Of a stretch of DNA of 64,000 nucleotides, positions 25,905 through 35,157 are shown one piece after another. The stretch spans positions 30,556 to 94,555 of the forward strand of contig NZ_JAVDQI010000009.1 in NCBI RefSeq assembly GCF_031454185.1, read 5' to 3'. This stretch comes from Methanococcoides alaskense (GTDB taxonomy: Archaea; Halobacteriota; Methanosarcinia; Methanosarcinales; Methanosarcinaceae). The number at the start of each line of letters is the position of its first letter. Within the stretch, counting starts at the first letter, position 1. The notes beneath the pieces were generated by a model. The model did no database searches, was not told the origin of the DNA, and saw only the letters and a program-made list of their open reading frames with translations. The translations under genes and the position numbers were made by a program.

Positions 25905-26342
25905 TCAGATATTCTGAACGTCAGTCATGTCCAGAAGCTTTATCTTCGCATCACTAAAGACCTTGACAGCCCCCCTGATATCGTTGACGCGAACAATGAG
26001 GAAAGCTTTCTCTGTCCTGGTAACGAAAGCATAAGCGTAATCGATGTTGATGTCCTTTTCACCAAGAACCTCTGCGATCATACCAAGCTGACCGGGTACA
26101 TCTTCCATCTCCACACCAAGGACATTGGTCTCCGAGACGGTAAATCCGGAATCATGCAGCACCTTGTGAGCCAGATCAGGATCATCGACGACCATTCGAA
26201 TTATACCGAAATCGCCTGCTTCAGCAATGGTGAACGCCCGGATGTTAATACCGGCACCTTTGAACTTATCAGAAACGTTTGCAAGCCTCCCAGGCTTGTT
26301 CTCTGCAAATAATGAAATCTGTTTGATCATTTTATCTTCCAT
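25905..26342 (-). CDS. Tandem ACT-domain protein
   Basis: A 145-aa protein with two ACT domains (about residues 5-72 and 73-140), each starting with a ligand-binding turn (ENKPGRLANV and EDVPGQLGMI). Such proteins sense amino acids. It lies 42 bases downstream of the phenylacetate-CoA ligase gene, a pairing common in archaea, and so probably regulates that enzyme by binding an aromatic or branched amino acid. It is followed by a terminator hairpin. Confidence 0.88.
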   Translation of the reverse strand: MEDKMIKQISLFAENKPGRLANVSDKFKGAGINIRAFTIAEAGDFGIIRMVVDDPDLAHKVLHDSGFTVSETNVLGVEMEDVPGQLGMIAEVLGEKDINIDYAYAFVTRTEKAFLIVRVNDIRGAVKVFSDAKIKLLDMTDVQNI

Positions 26343-26384
26343 GAGATCGCCCCATATCCTAATTTAAATGATGTCTTCTAAAGC

Positions 26385-27689
26385 TTATAACTTTCTGTTG
26401 TCGATCACTTTCTTTGCCTTGCCCATAGAACGTGGCAATGAACCGTGTTCCACAAGTTCCACCTTGACAGCAATGTTCAACACGCCCTTAAGGGCTGATG
26501 CCACCTTTTTCTCCAGGTTGATGATATCATTGACCTTGTCACTGAATGCCACATCGGTCATCTCGATCTGCACTTTCATGATATCAAGTTCATTTATCCT
26601 GTCCACGATGATCATGAAGTGTTCGCCAACTTCGGGTATCTTCATGAGCACAGATTCAACCTGTCCGGGGAACACATTGATACCACGGACAATGAGCATA
26701 TCATCTGCACGACCAAGAACACGCATGATACGTGGATGTGTCCTGCCACATTCACATTCATCCCAGTTCAGTACAGTGATGTCACCTATACGATATCGGA
26801 TCAGTGGCAATGCTTCCTTTATAAGTGTGGTTATCACAAGTTCACCGCGCTCGCCGTTTGGTACAGGCTCACCTGTATCAGGATCGATGACCTCAACAAG
26901 GAACTGGTCTGCCCAGATGTGAATACCTTTCTGTTCCCGACATTCCGTAAAGAGAGGACCACTAAGTTCGGATGTACCGAAGATATCGTAGGCTTTGATA
27001 CCTGCTGACTCCTCTATCCTCTTACGCATTTCTTCAGACCAGGGTTCAGCACCGAAAACACCTACACGCAGATCAGTATCGTCCTGGAAGCTCACGCCTG
27101 CACCCTTTGCAGCCTCTATCATGAAGAGGAAATATGAAGGAGTACAACCGATAACGGTTGTACCGAGATCCTGCATCAGTTCGATCTGCCTGTCAGTGTT
27201 ACCGGAACTTGCAGGCAATACCGTACAACCGGTCTCTTCTGCACCATAGTGCATACCCAGACCGCCTGTGAAAAGACCATAGCCATAACCTATCTGCATG
27301 ATATCGTCACGTCCGACACCAATCGATGTCATGGCACGGGCAAGGGATGTGGTCCATGCCTTTATGTCGTTATCAGTATAACCGACAACCGTGGGTTTAC
27401 CGGTAGTACCGGATGATACATGAAAACGTACAAGTTTGTTATTGGGAACACAGAACATACCTGTGGGATACGTATCCCTCAGGTCTTTTTTGTACGTGAA
27501 AGGAAGCTTCGTGACATCATCGAGACTCTTGATGTCCTCTGGCCTTATTCCTACATCATCAAATCGTTTTCTGTAAAATGGAGAATGCTCATAGACATAT
27601 TTCACGAGGTTGCATAACTTCTCCCCCTGTATCTCCTTCAACTCTTCAACAGGCATTCTCTCGATCTGTGGATTCCAATATTCTATCAT
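26385..27689 (-). CDS. paaK: Phenylacetate-CoA ligase
   Basis: A 434-aa adenylate-forming ligase of the PaaK type, activating aryl acids such as phenylacetate or indole-acetate to CoA thioesters. VSSGTTGKPTVVGYT is the ATP-binding motif, FGAEPWSEEMR and DIFGTSEL follow, and the GRADDMLIVRGINVFP motif precedes the C-terminal domain. In methanogens it probably works with indolepyruvate oxidoreductase in aromatic amino acid metabolism; that enzyme is not in this window. The ATG at 27689 with GTGAT upstream is preferred to the frame start at 27713. Confidence 0.92.
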   Translation of the reverse strand: MIEYWNPQIERMPVEELKEIQGEKLCNLVKYVYEHSPFYRKRFDDVGIRPEDIKSLDDVTKLPFTYKKDLRDTYPTGMFCVPNNKLVRFHVSSGTTGKPTVVGYTDNDIKAWTTSLARAMTSIGVGRDDIMQIGYGYGLFTGGLGMHYGAEETGCTVLPASSGNTDRQIELMQDLGTTVIGCTPSYFLFMIEAAKGAGVSFQDDTDLRVGVFGAEPWSEEMRKRIEESAGIKAYDIFGTSELSGPLFTECREQKGIHIWADQFLVEVIDPDTGEPVPNGERGELVITTLIKEALPLIRYRIGDITVLNWDECECGRTHPRIMRVLGRADDMLIVRGINVFPGQVESVLMKIPEVGEHFMIIVDRINELDIMKVQIEMTDVAFSDKVNDIINLEKKVASALKGVLNIAVKVELVEHGSLPRSMGKAKKVIDNRKL

Positions 27690-27739
27690 ATTTATCACGC
27701 TATTGTCGATCAATACTGATGGTGGTTTGTTACAACCAC

Positions 27740-28705
27740 TTATAGACTCAACGGGTTTTTTTTAGTTCTCAAAATTTCTTTCACCAACTCAACGCACTCG
27801 AAGAGAATAGTGTCCATATCAGCTACAACATCTATTCCTGCTGCACCTGCATGACCGCCACCGGTTCCATCGTAGTGGCTGCTGATCTCTTCCATTATCT
27901 TGCCAAGATTAACACCTGCATTGACAGCATCGCGTTTGGCGCGACCGCTTACCCTTATGTGATCAGATCTTGCAGTGCCCACAAAAGCAACATCTCCACC
28001 GATATTGATAAGCATGGAAGAAGCAGAACCACCAAAGGAACTTACGTTCGAAGTAACGACCAGCCAATCACCGACACGTTCAACATCTGCCCGTGATGCT
28101 GTTTTAAGCATCGCTATCCTCATGGATACATCCTGAGGTGTTGATGCCATAAGGTCGAGCACTTCTGCATATTCGACACCGCTTGAATCGATTATCTCAG
28201 AAAATGTCTTGAACGTCCTGCTCGTGGCATGCTTGAAATGACCTGTATCTGTCACGACCCCGGCCATGAGTCCGAGAGCCATGCGATGCATTATAGGTGC
28301 ACCCATGCATATCAGAACATCATAGACGATCTCTGCTACTGATGTGGCATTACGGTGAAGGTAAAAGGATGCGTTCTCTGTCAGTGCAGTAGTTGCATGA
28401 TGGTCTATTACACAATAGTTGGTAAGTTCAATATCATTGAGCTGTGCGCTGGTAGATGTGTCTACGACCACTACCAGATCATAATCTTTAGGATCAGGAT
28501 TATCTATTACATCTATCTCCAGCTTATCAACAAGTAATGCTGCAACTCTGTTACAGCCATCCACAAGCCCCACTTTGCCTCCGATAGCCTCAGATAATGC
28601 AAATGCACTACTTATGGCGTCCGGGTCGGCATTTCGATGGCAGAGATATAGGATATTGTGATAATCGAGGAGAAGGTTGTAGAATCCAGCTTCGTCAACC
28701 TGCAT
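27740..28705 (-). CDS. DHH-family phosphoesterase
   Basis: A 321-aa DHH phosphoesterase of the nanoRNase/pAp-phosphatase type. Metal-binding motifs are HRNADPDA (about 19-26), VVVDTS and the DHH signature VIDHHATT. The DHHA1 glycine motif GGGHAGAAGI is near the C terminus. Substrates are likely short oligonucleotides or phosphorylated nucleotides. GAGAGGT precedes the ATG. It follows the prefoldin beta gene by 62 bases at the end of the exosome superoperon. Confidence 0.92.
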   Translation of the reverse strand: MQVDEAGFYNLLLDYHNILYLCHRNADPDAISSAFALSEAIGGKVGLVDGCNRVAALLVDKLEIDVIDNPDPKDYDLVVVVDTSTSAQLNDIELTNYCVIDHHATTALTENASFYLHRNATSVAEIVYDVLICMGAPIMHRMALGLMAGVVTDTGHFKHATSRTFKTFSEIIDSSGVEYAEVLDLMASTPQDVSMRIAMLKTASRADVERVGDWLVVTSNVSSFGGSASSMLINIGGDVAFVGTARSDHIRVSGRAKRDAVNAGVNLGKIMEEISSHYDGTGGGHAGAAGIDVVADMDTILFECVELVKEILRTKKNPLSL

Positions 28706-28767
28706 TGCTACCTCTCATCCATTCAGACAAGTACCGACTGAAAAGGATAAAGGAGGGTTCACAAGGA

Positions 28768-29121
28768 TCACTGTCCCTGAGTACCCATTGCCTGCTTAAG
28801 TTGTTCCTGAAGCTGGGTAAAACGCTTTGAGATGCGCTCTTCCTGGCGTGTGATGGATTGAAGCCTAAGTGAAAGTGTCTCAAGCCTCTCTTTCAGCTTT
28901 GTGACGGTATCATCCTTGTTAGACTGGATCTGAAGGTCACCTACAGCCCTGTAGACAACAGCATCATCGGAAAGCTTTTCAAGCTCTTCAATTGCCATTT
29001 CAGACTCTTTCTTCATAGATTCCATCTGGTTCTTCTGCATAGCAAGAGCCTGCGCCTGCTGCTGAACCTGCTGCAACTGTGCAAGCTGATTCTGTACTTG
29101 TGGGGGTATTTCTGAACTCAT
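28768..29121 (-). CDS. pfdB: Prefoldin subunit beta
   Basis: A 117-aa prefoldin beta: two long coiled-coil helices joined by a short beta region (VVYRAVGDLQIQ). It forms the hexameric jellyfish chaperone with alpha subunits and passes clients to the thermosome. Gln-rich helices are typical. GGTGA is seven bases before the ATG. It sits downstream of the Pcc1 gene as in many archaea. Confidence 0.95.
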   Translation of the reverse strand: MSSEIPPQVQNQLAQLQQVQQQAQALAMQKNQMESMKKESEMAIEELEKLSDDAVVYRAVGDLQIQSNKDDTVTKLKERLETLSLRLQSITRQEERISKRFTQLQEQLKQAMGTQGQ

Positions 29122-29205
29122 ATTGGTTTCACCTGACCAGTCAATAAACCTGAAATGATTTTAATGTTTCTATCCAAGGTCCATCAAAATAAAAAGCAGG
29201 GTATC

Positions 29206-29460
29206 TCATACACCATTCATGGCATTCTTACCGACAGCACATACATCATGTGCTATTTGTATCAGACGAAGCCAGGTGTTGAGTGTGGAACGCATTGATA
29301 TGATGTCATCAGCCGTGATATTCATCACAAGGGAATCACCCATGACCTTTACATCCACAATAGAACGTTCAGAGACCATGGTCCCAAGTTCAGGTAAGAT
29401 GCAACGATATATAGCCTCTGCATTCTCTGTTACAAAAACAGATTCAGAAGCCATTTTCAT
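29206..29460 (-). CDS. pcc1: KEOPS complex subunit Pcc1
   Basis: An 84-aa protein matching Pcc1: AEAIYRCILPEL, SERSIVDVKV and the helix RSTLNTWLRLIQIA are family features. Pcc1 dimerises inside KEOPS, which makes the t6A modification at tRNA position 37. The ATG overlaps the TGA of the Brix gene (ATGA), indicating translational coupling. Confidence 0.87.
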   Translation of the reverse strand: MKMASESVFVTENAEAIYRCILPELGTMVSERSIVDVKVMGDSLVMNITADDIISMRSTLNTWLRLIQIAHDVCAVGKNAMNGV

Positions 29461-29924
29461 TCAGATATCCCCATTTTGCGATAATTTTTGATATTTAGCC
29501 TGAAAAGCATATTATCAAGATAAATGAATTCAAGATGATCATCGCTGGTAATGAGACATTTTGAATCGTAATAACATTCCCCTTCAGGAATATCGAGATA
29601 ATAGGAAAGCAGCTCGAATAGCTCACCATCGCCATTTATTGAAGGCTCCAGTGACTTAAGAGGTACATATTTGTAACCGTCGGGGTAAAATACGCTCAGA
29701 TGGATCGATAACAGTTCAGCGCCCTCGCCATCATAGAACATAATACTACCAGGACTTCCGTGATAATCACCTATGACCATCAACAGACCATCTTCACACA
29801 AAGTGACAATGTCCATTAGACCCGTTTTTCCACGAGCCACATATTCGCAATTAAAAAAAGATGCCAAATACTTGCACATAGTGCGAGTATTGGCTGAAGG
29901 TTTGCGAGAAGAAGTGATTAGCAT
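29457..29924 (-). CDS. Brix-domain ribosome biogenesis protein (Imp4-like)
   Basis: A 155-aa archaeal single Brix-domain protein. The opening LITSSRKPSANTRTMCKYL and the ARGKTGLMDI segment are the RNA-binding sigma-like motif of Imp4/Brix proteins acting in rRNA maturation. It lies between rpoP and pcc1, its usual place in the archaeal superoperon. Confidence 0.9.
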   Translation of the reverse strand: MLITSSRKPSANTRTMCKYLASFFNCEYVARGKTGLMDIVTLCEDGLLMVIGDYHGSPGSIMFYDGEGAELLSIHLSVFYPDGYKYVPLKSLEPSINGDGELFELLSYYLDIPEGECYYDSKCLITSDDHLEFIYLDNMLFRLNIKNYRKMGISE

Positions 29925-29930
29925 GACTTC

Positions 29931-30071
29931 TTACTCGACCTTAACCTTTTTGATCGATGATTGCGGCCTTTCTTTTACAAGTATACGGTGCCCGCAGTAC
30001 GGACAGCGAATACCAGTATATCCATAGTCGATCTCGACTGGCCGCTTGCATCGTGTACACTTATAGTCCAT
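29931..30071 (-). CDS. rpoP: DNA-directed RNA polymerase subunit P (Rpb12-like)
   Basis: A 46-aa zinc-ribbon protein with CTRCK near the start and CPYCGHRIL after it, the RpoP/Rpb12 signature; a basic tail follows. It stabilises the Rpo3-Rpo10 platform of archaeal RNA polymerase. The ATG lies five bases after the L37Ae stop, and the Brix gene begins six bases after its own stop, so all three are one operon. Confidence 0.95.
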
Positions 30072-30076
30072 ATTGA

Positions 30077-30364
30077 TTACTCAACCTGTTCAGTGGCTTT
30101 CTTAACAGTCCTCAACACAGTCTTACCGACTGTAGTAGCTGGGATGTAAGTACCGCCTGCAAAGGTATATCCACATTTTTTACATTTCCAGATGCCAGTC
30201 CCAACTCTCTTTACAGTCAGGCGTGCACAGCTTACGCATTTGTGCGCTGCATGCATCTTCTCTTCGAGATCAGCAACCAACTTTCGGTCTCTTCTACCAT
30301 AGCGTGTACCAAATCTTCCTGCGGACCTAGATACACGTCCTTTCTTAGTATATTTCTTTGCCAT
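30077..30364 (-). CDS. rpl37ae: 50S ribosomal protein L37Ae
   Basis: A 95-aa zinc-ribbon ribosomal protein with [23 protein letters not shown] giving the two CxxC pairs. The N terminus is highly basic ([20 protein letters not shown]). AGGAGAT precedes the ATG. It follows the exosome genes with a 93-base gap. Confidence 0.96.
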
Positions 30365-30457
30365 TATAAATATCTCCTTGAAGCAGATTCCTATTTATGA
30401 TCGAGCTTATAATGATCGAGTATAATCGTTACGAGCCTTCATTGAATCAGAGACGAT

Positions 30458-31237
30458 TCAGATGTTGAGGAGGTATTCCTCTCTGATTTGCGCTCCTATC
30501 TCACGTGATTTTTCAACGGACCTCAGGAAGTTCTCTTCTGAGAGCGTACCTGGACCGCTTTTCTGCATAGCACAGATCGAACCATCCTGATTGGTCACTA
30601 TAGTGAGCCTTAGATCACTAACTGATTCCTCATTATTGGTCGCATCAATGACAAGTTCCCCTCCAATGTCAACAAAGGAGAGAGAGACCGGCATTTCGCA
30701 GATAGGCAGTTTTACATCCTCTCCACGACCTTCGCGGTCTCCTGGAAGAGTTGCTGTCATAAGCGCCGCAATAGCACCGATTGAAGCAGCATCCAGTAAA
30801 TTACCACTGTCGTTAAGCACATGAACATCTATGAAAACTATCCAGACCTCTACCCCTTCCGTAATACACAACTTGTTTAAATCAATTGCGCCTGATTCAC
30901 GGATACCGCGGTCTACCACACGTGCCATTTCAATAGCTTTCTCTCGTGGCGGACCAGCTTCGAAGTTTGGTGAAGCTATAGGATTAAGCTCCATACTTGT
31001 GATAATGACACCCTTATCTGCAGAATCCGCGAACGGAGAGCCTACCTGCAGTTTGACACCGACAAGTACCTGCGTATCACCCAGCAAGACCTTTGCGGAA
31101 CCTTCTGCCTTGTCAATGACATTGGTCTCAACTATCAGATCACGCACTTCATCGAACCCACGACCATCTTCACGCTGGCCTTTGAGAGCCAGATTGAACA
31201 AATAATCTTTTTTAAGTCTTGATATAGCTTCACTCAT
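30458..31237 (-). CDS. rrp42: Exosome complex subunit Rrp42
   Basis: A 259-aa RNase PH-fold subunit. Rrp42 is the catalytically inactive partner that forms the hexameric ring with Rrp41. KGQREDGRGFDEVRD near the start and VFIDVHVLNDSGNLLDAASI are typical. The ATG at 31237 lies inside the end of rrp41 (ATGAGTGA overlap of eight bases); the frame upstream to 31294 only overlaps rrp41 and is not used. Confidence 0.96.
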   Translation of the reverse strand: MSEAISRLKKDYLFNLALKGQREDGRGFDEVRDLIVETNVIDKAEGSAKVLLGDTQVLVGVKLQVGSPFADSADKGVIITSMELNPIASPNFEAGPPREKAIEMARVVDRGIRESGAIDLNKLCITEGVEVWIVFIDVHVLNDSGNLLDAASIGAIAALMTATLPGDREGRGEDVKLPICEMPVSLSFVDIGGELVIDATNNEESVSDLRLTIVTNQDGSICAMQKSGPGTLSEENFLRSVEKSREIGAQIREEYLLNI

Positions 31238-32294
31238 TTTTCTCACCCTCATCCTCATCGGACTCAGCGCCCTCTGGTTCTGAAGAGCTGTCATCCTCGG
31301 ACTCAGCGTTTTCAGTTATCTCGAACTCAGATACATCTTCCCCGAACAGGTCCTCAGCTTCATCAGAAGCATCCCCGACCTCATCATCCGTGAAAGCCTC
31401 TTCCTCATCCTGAAGCTCGGTATTCTCGCCCTCATCGTCATCCTCAGCCTCGGGCTCGTCGTCCTCAGCCTGAATCTCATCAGAAACGGTCTCAGAAATT
31501 ACTTCAACGTCTTCAGATTCATCTTCGGAGGTTGCGACCTCAGCCTGAAGTTCAGCTTCTTTGAGGAGCTCCTCCTCGTCAGCAGTACCGAACTTTGATA
31601 AAAGGGCTTCCTTCTGAATAGCAAATATCTGCTCACAGCCCTTCCTGGCCATCTCGATACCCTTAGTGATCTCATCAGCAGTAAGATTACCATCCATCTG
31701 AAGTAAAGTGATCTCGCCATCCTCGGTCATTGCAATAGGCAGGTCAGCATCACCATAATTGTCTTCAGGTTTATTAAGGTCGAGCACAAGCTGACCATCC
31801 ACCTTTCCGACAGCACATGATGCAACCAGTCCCTTCATAGGAATACCTGCATCCACAAGTGCAAGTGTAGCAGCATTTATAGCTGCTGTCCTTGTACCTG
31901 CATCTGCCTGAAGGACCTCTGCAAACACATCAATAACAGCACCTGGATAGAACTGTTTCATCACAACAGGTTCGAATGCTTCTCCGCTTACCTTTGAGAT
32001 CTCAGTACTCCTCCTGCTTGGACCAGGACGGATACGATCCTCCACAGAGAAAGCAGCCATATTATACCTATACCTTACAAGTGCTTCACTTGGACGCTGA
32101 AGCCTGCGTGGGTGAAGTTCCCTCGGGCCATAAACAGCTGCAAGGACCTTGTTGTTACCCCATTCAAGGTAACAAGAGCCATCTGCTCTTGAGAGTACGC
32201 CCATTTCCACGGTCATTGGGCGGATCTCATCAACACGCCTACCGTCAAGACGAAGTCCATTCTCGTCAATAAATTTTTCCGGTTTATCACTCAT
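31230..32294 (-). CDS. rrp41: Exosome complex exonuclease Rrp41 with long acidic C-terminal tail
   Basis: Residues 1-237 are a normal archaeal Rrp41, the phosphorolytic 3'-5' exonuclease and tailing subunit: LRLDGRRVDEIRPM, RRLQRPSEAL and the EDNYGDADLPIAM active-site segment. The protein then continues for about 115 residues of low-complexity sequence dominated by Glu and Asp, making it 354 aa instead of about 240-250. Neighbours Rrp4 and PsmA also carry shorter acidic tails. GGAGAT precedes the ATG; the stop overlaps the rrp42 start. Confidence 0.96.
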   Translation of the reverse strand: MSDKPEKFIDENGLRLDGRRVDEIRPMTVEMGVLSRADGSCYLEWGNNKVLAAVYGPRELHPRRLQRPSEALVRYRYNMAAFSVEDRIRPGPSRRSTEISKVSGEAFEPVVMKQFYPGAVIDVFAEVLQADAGTRTAAINAATLALVDAGIPMKGLVASCAVGKVDGQLVLDLNKPEDNYGDADLPIAMTEDGEITLLQMDGNLTADEITKGIEMARKGCEQIFAIQKEALLSKFGTADEEELLKEAELQAEVATSEDESEDVEVISETVSDEIQAEDDEPEAEDDDEGENTELQDEEEAFTDDEVGDASDEAEDLFGEDVSEFEITENAESEDDSSSEPEGAESDEDEGEKNE

Positions 32295-32344
32295 ATTTAA
32301 TCTCCAATTTCATCTCATTCACCCATCTGTAAACACAAAAGGTC

Positions 32345-33136
32345 TTAATCAGTCTCTTCATGATCACTTTCCAGCAAGACATCGACCTTACGACTGGTCT
32401 CTTCGGTAACGTCATCATCTTCAAGGGACACACCAGCAACTTCCTCAACTACTAGCTGTTCTTCATCGGAACTCTCAGTCCCTTCCGGCCCACCCCTCAA
32501 AAAAATGCCGACCTTATCCGTTAAACCGGATATATGAGATTCACTTTTTATCATTTCGATCGCTGTTGTCAGACGATCCATATCGTTATCCCTACCATTG
32601 ATCCAGATACGGCCGTTCTTTCCTACGAAAACATCACAATTCGACTCTTTCTTAAGAACAGACACCATTGAACCTCCGTGCCCGATGACACGTGGTACCT
32701 TTGCAGGCATAACTTCAATGATACGACCTCTTCTTAGGACCTTTGAGCCCTGTTCACGCATTGAAAGCTCTACTTTCATAGCCTTGCTGACATCTTTCAC
32801 ACGAACAACGACAGAATCCCCAATATCCATGAACTTCCTCATTTCAGAAGAATCAACACGTTTAGGAAATTCAGATACATGAAGTAGACCATCATACGGA
32901 GAACCTGTTTCCATTATCCAGTTGGAAGGAGTAACATCAATGACTTTCACAATAATGAAATCCTTACGCGAAGGAATATATTTTCCAGAAAAGGGTACTA
33001 CTGAAACCCTTCCCTTGAAATTTGCAACTCCATAAAGTAAAGAATATATATTCCCGTCTTTAACATAAGTGCCTGGCCCGGCCATTTCTTTCTTCTCAGA
33101 AAGCAATTGCCCGGGAATTACTATATTACGATCCAT
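32345..33136 (-). CDS. rrp4: Exosome complex RNA-binding subunit Rrp4
   Basis: A 263-aa cap subunit with an N-terminal domain (VIPGQLLSEKKEMAGPGTY), an S1 domain (SPYDGLLHVSEFP) and a KH domain (KVPRVIGHGGSMVSVLK). It binds RNA and feeds it to the Rrp41/Rrp42 ring. The last 40 residues are acidic. GAGG seven bases before the ATG. It precedes rrp41 by 50 bases. Confidence 0.96.
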   Translation of the reverse strand: MDRNIVIPGQLLSEKKEMAGPGTYVKDGNIYSLLYGVANFKGRVSVVPFSGKYIPSRKDFIIVKVIDVTPSNWIMETGSPYDGLLHVSEFPKRVDSSEMRKFMDIGDSVVVRVKDVSKAMKVELSMREQGSKVLRRGRIIEVMPAKVPRVIGHGGSMVSVLKKESNCDVFVGKNGRIWINGRDNDMDRLTTAIEMIKSESHISGLTDKVGIFLRGGPEGTESSDEEQLVVEEVAGVSLEDDDVTEETSRKVDVLLESDHEETD

Positions 33137-33147
33137 TAATTAACCTC

Positions 33148-33840
33148 TTACAAAAGTTTTGTTTCCGCATCACCTTTTGTCAGATGGTTCACAAGACCAT
33201 AAAAGTCATTCTGCATGCCTGCAGGGATCTTGACAACCGCAACCCAGGAACCATCGTTCTCCCAGCTATCCCTGAGCATGGTCCCGAACTTTGCGATATC
33301 CCCATAGGATTTTGCTGCATAGTCTGAAGGGATCTTGACAGCGATCTCAACTTCTTCAAAACGAATAGGAATGATCGGCCTTATTGCCTTCATGACAATA
33401 TTGACCTGCTCATCCACACTCTTCAGAGGATCGATATGGACCTTTGCTTCTTCCATTGCTTTTTCGATCCTTCCAGGAGGGTGAGGTGCCCTTGTCTGAG
33501 GATTTATCGCATTTTGTGCAATAGTGGAAATTACCTGCCTGGTCTTCTCCTCAAGAATATGTTTCCTCTGTTCCTTAGTAAGCTGAAGTTCGCCGTGTTT
33601 GATAATATACGCTGCGATCTCAAAAACATCATCTGTCTGGAATGCATTGGTAAGGTCGGATTCAGATGCATGGTCTCCCCTGCCAGAATCCTCGAAAACG
33701 GCCTCTACTGCAAGAACGTCCTCAATTTTAACATTGCCTCCTTTCTTGAACTCCAGAGCCCCGTCAGGATCCACAAGCACTTCATAATGTTTGCTGCCTT
33801 TCTTTAGCCTTGCAACCAATGATTCATCAAGAGATACCAT
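33148..33840 (-). CDS. sdo1: Ribosome maturation protein SBDS
   Basis: A 230-aa SBDS/Sdo1 homologue of normal length, with the N-terminal FYSH domain (GSKHYEVLVDPD, then FQTDDVFEIAAYIIKHGE) and the central helical domain (INPQTRAPHPPGRIEKAM). It acts in 60S/50S subunit maturation. It sits between psmA and rrp4, its standard archaeal location. Confidence 0.96.
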   Translation of the reverse strand: MVSLDESLVARLKKGSKHYEVLVDPDGALEFKKGGNVKIEDVLAVEAVFEDSGRGDHASESDLTNAFQTDDVFEIAAYIIKHGELQLTKEQRKHILEEKTRQVISTIAQNAINPQTRAPHPPGRIEKAMEEAKVHIDPLKSVDEQVNIVMKAIRPIIPIRFEEVEIAVKIPSDYAAKSYGDIAKFGTMLRDSWENDGSWVAVVKIPAGMQNDFYGLVNHLTKGDAETKLL

Positions 33841-33883
33841 ACTCTAAACCCTCCTATATTACCCAATAATGCTCAAAAACACA

Positions 33884-34675
33884 TTATTCGTCCTGCTGCT
33901 TTTCCTCATCTGCTGCTTCTTCAGTGGTTTCGTCAGCATCGTCTTCCTTGTGTTTAGCAAGAATTGTTTCGACGTATGACTCGACCTCTTCGGCAGGGCA
34001 TTTTCTGAACTGGCGGTCCTCAAGAGTGACCATACCCACTTCAAGTGTTGCAGGATCGATCTTTACATCAGATGCTCTGTAAAGCGCTTCCATTCCAAGC
34101 ATTACTGCTTCTTCCATGGTCATGTCATCACGATGCATTTCCTCGAAAGTTTCCATGAAAACATTTCTGCCTGCACCGATAGCTGTTGCCTTATACTCAA
34201 GAAGTGCACCGCTAGGGTCACTTTCGAATAGCCTTGGATGTTTATCATCGACACCTGCTATCAAAAGTGCAGTACCATAAGGACGGACACCACCATATTG
34301 TGTGTATGTCTGCTTGTGGTCACAGATCTTCTTTGACAGAACCTCAACACCGATAGGCTCATCGTAGGTGGCCATATTGATCTGAGCTTCCACTCTAGCC
34401 CTGTCCACGAGAGCACGTGCATCAGCAACAAGACCTGATGTTGCGACTCCGATATGCTCATCGATCTGGAATATCTTTTCGATGGATTCCGCTTCGATCA
34501 ACCTGCTTGTGATCCTCTTGTCAACAATAAGGACAACACCGTCCTTTGCTTTAATTCCAGCAGCGGTAGTGCCTCTTTTAACGGCTTCCCTTGCATACTC
34601 TACCTGAAAAAGCCTTCCATCGGGACTAAAAACAGTAATTGCTCTATCATAACCCATTTGTGGTGCCATTTGCAT
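33884..34675 (-). CDS. psmA: Proteasome subunit alpha
   Basis: A 263-aa 20S proteasome alpha subunit. The N-terminal gate region GYDRAITVFSPDGRLFQVEYA is the family hallmark. It forms the outer heptameric rings and docks PAN or other AAA ATPases. The last 20 or so residues are an acidic tail not present in shorter homologues. AGGAG lies about ten bases before the ATG. Confidence 0.97.
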   Translation of the reverse strand: MQMAPQMGYDRAITVFSPDGRLFQVEYAREAVKRGTTAAGIKAKDGVVLIVDKRITSRLIEAESIEKIFQIDEHIGVATSGLVADARALVDRARVEAQINMATYDEPIGVEVLSKKICDHKQTYTQYGGVRPYGTALLIAGVDDKHPRLFESDPSGALLEYKATAIGAGRNVFMETFEEMHRDDMTMEEAVMLGMEALYRASDVKIDPATLEVGMVTLEDRQFRKCPAEEVESYVETILAKHKEDDADETTEEAADEEKQQDE

Positions 34676-34788
34676 GCTCTCTTATCTCCTACTAATTATT
34701 TTGTGATTCTAAAAAACGTATGAATAGAGTTTCTGTACATTCACCTAGTTCACTTGAAGTAATTCCAAATTATAATATATATGGCTGT

Positions 34789-35157
34789 TTATGTCTTTTC
34801 TTCAGGACTATATACAGTACACCCTTCTAAATACTTTGTTGTTGCTCCATGCACCGTCCCGGATATACCAAGAACATGAATTATCACCGGCTTGCCATCC
34901 ACCGATGTAACCGAAGCAAGAACAGCACGGGTCATATCCATACGGTCCCGAAGACAACGTACAATACCTTTTGAATCCTCAAAGTCAAGTAACTTTATAT
35001 TGCATTCACTTGAACCCTTATCGCCCACTAGCGAACTGGCACATGAGAATATCTCACGCAGGAGATCACTTCGATCAATCCTATTGCCACCAATAAGTTC
35101 AAATGCAAAATATCTGCGGTCCTGACGCAAGGTCGGAGGAAGGACTTTCAGCTTCAT
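34789..35157 (-). CDS. rnp2: RNase P protein component 2 (Pop5)
   Basis: A 122-aa Pop5 homologue that pairs with Rpp30 in archaeal RNase P. LPPTLRQDRRYFAFEL opens the protein and the LDFEDSKGIVRCLRDRMDMTRAVLA segment matches the RNA-binding core. Its ATG overlaps the stop of rnp3 (ATGA). Confidence 0.93.
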   Translation of the reverse strand: MKLKVLPPTLRQDRRYFAFELIGGNRIDRSDLLREIFSCASSLVGDKGSSECNIKLLDFEDSKGIVRCLRDRMDMTRAVLASVTSVDGKPVIIHVLGISGTVHGATTKYLEGCTVYSPEEKT

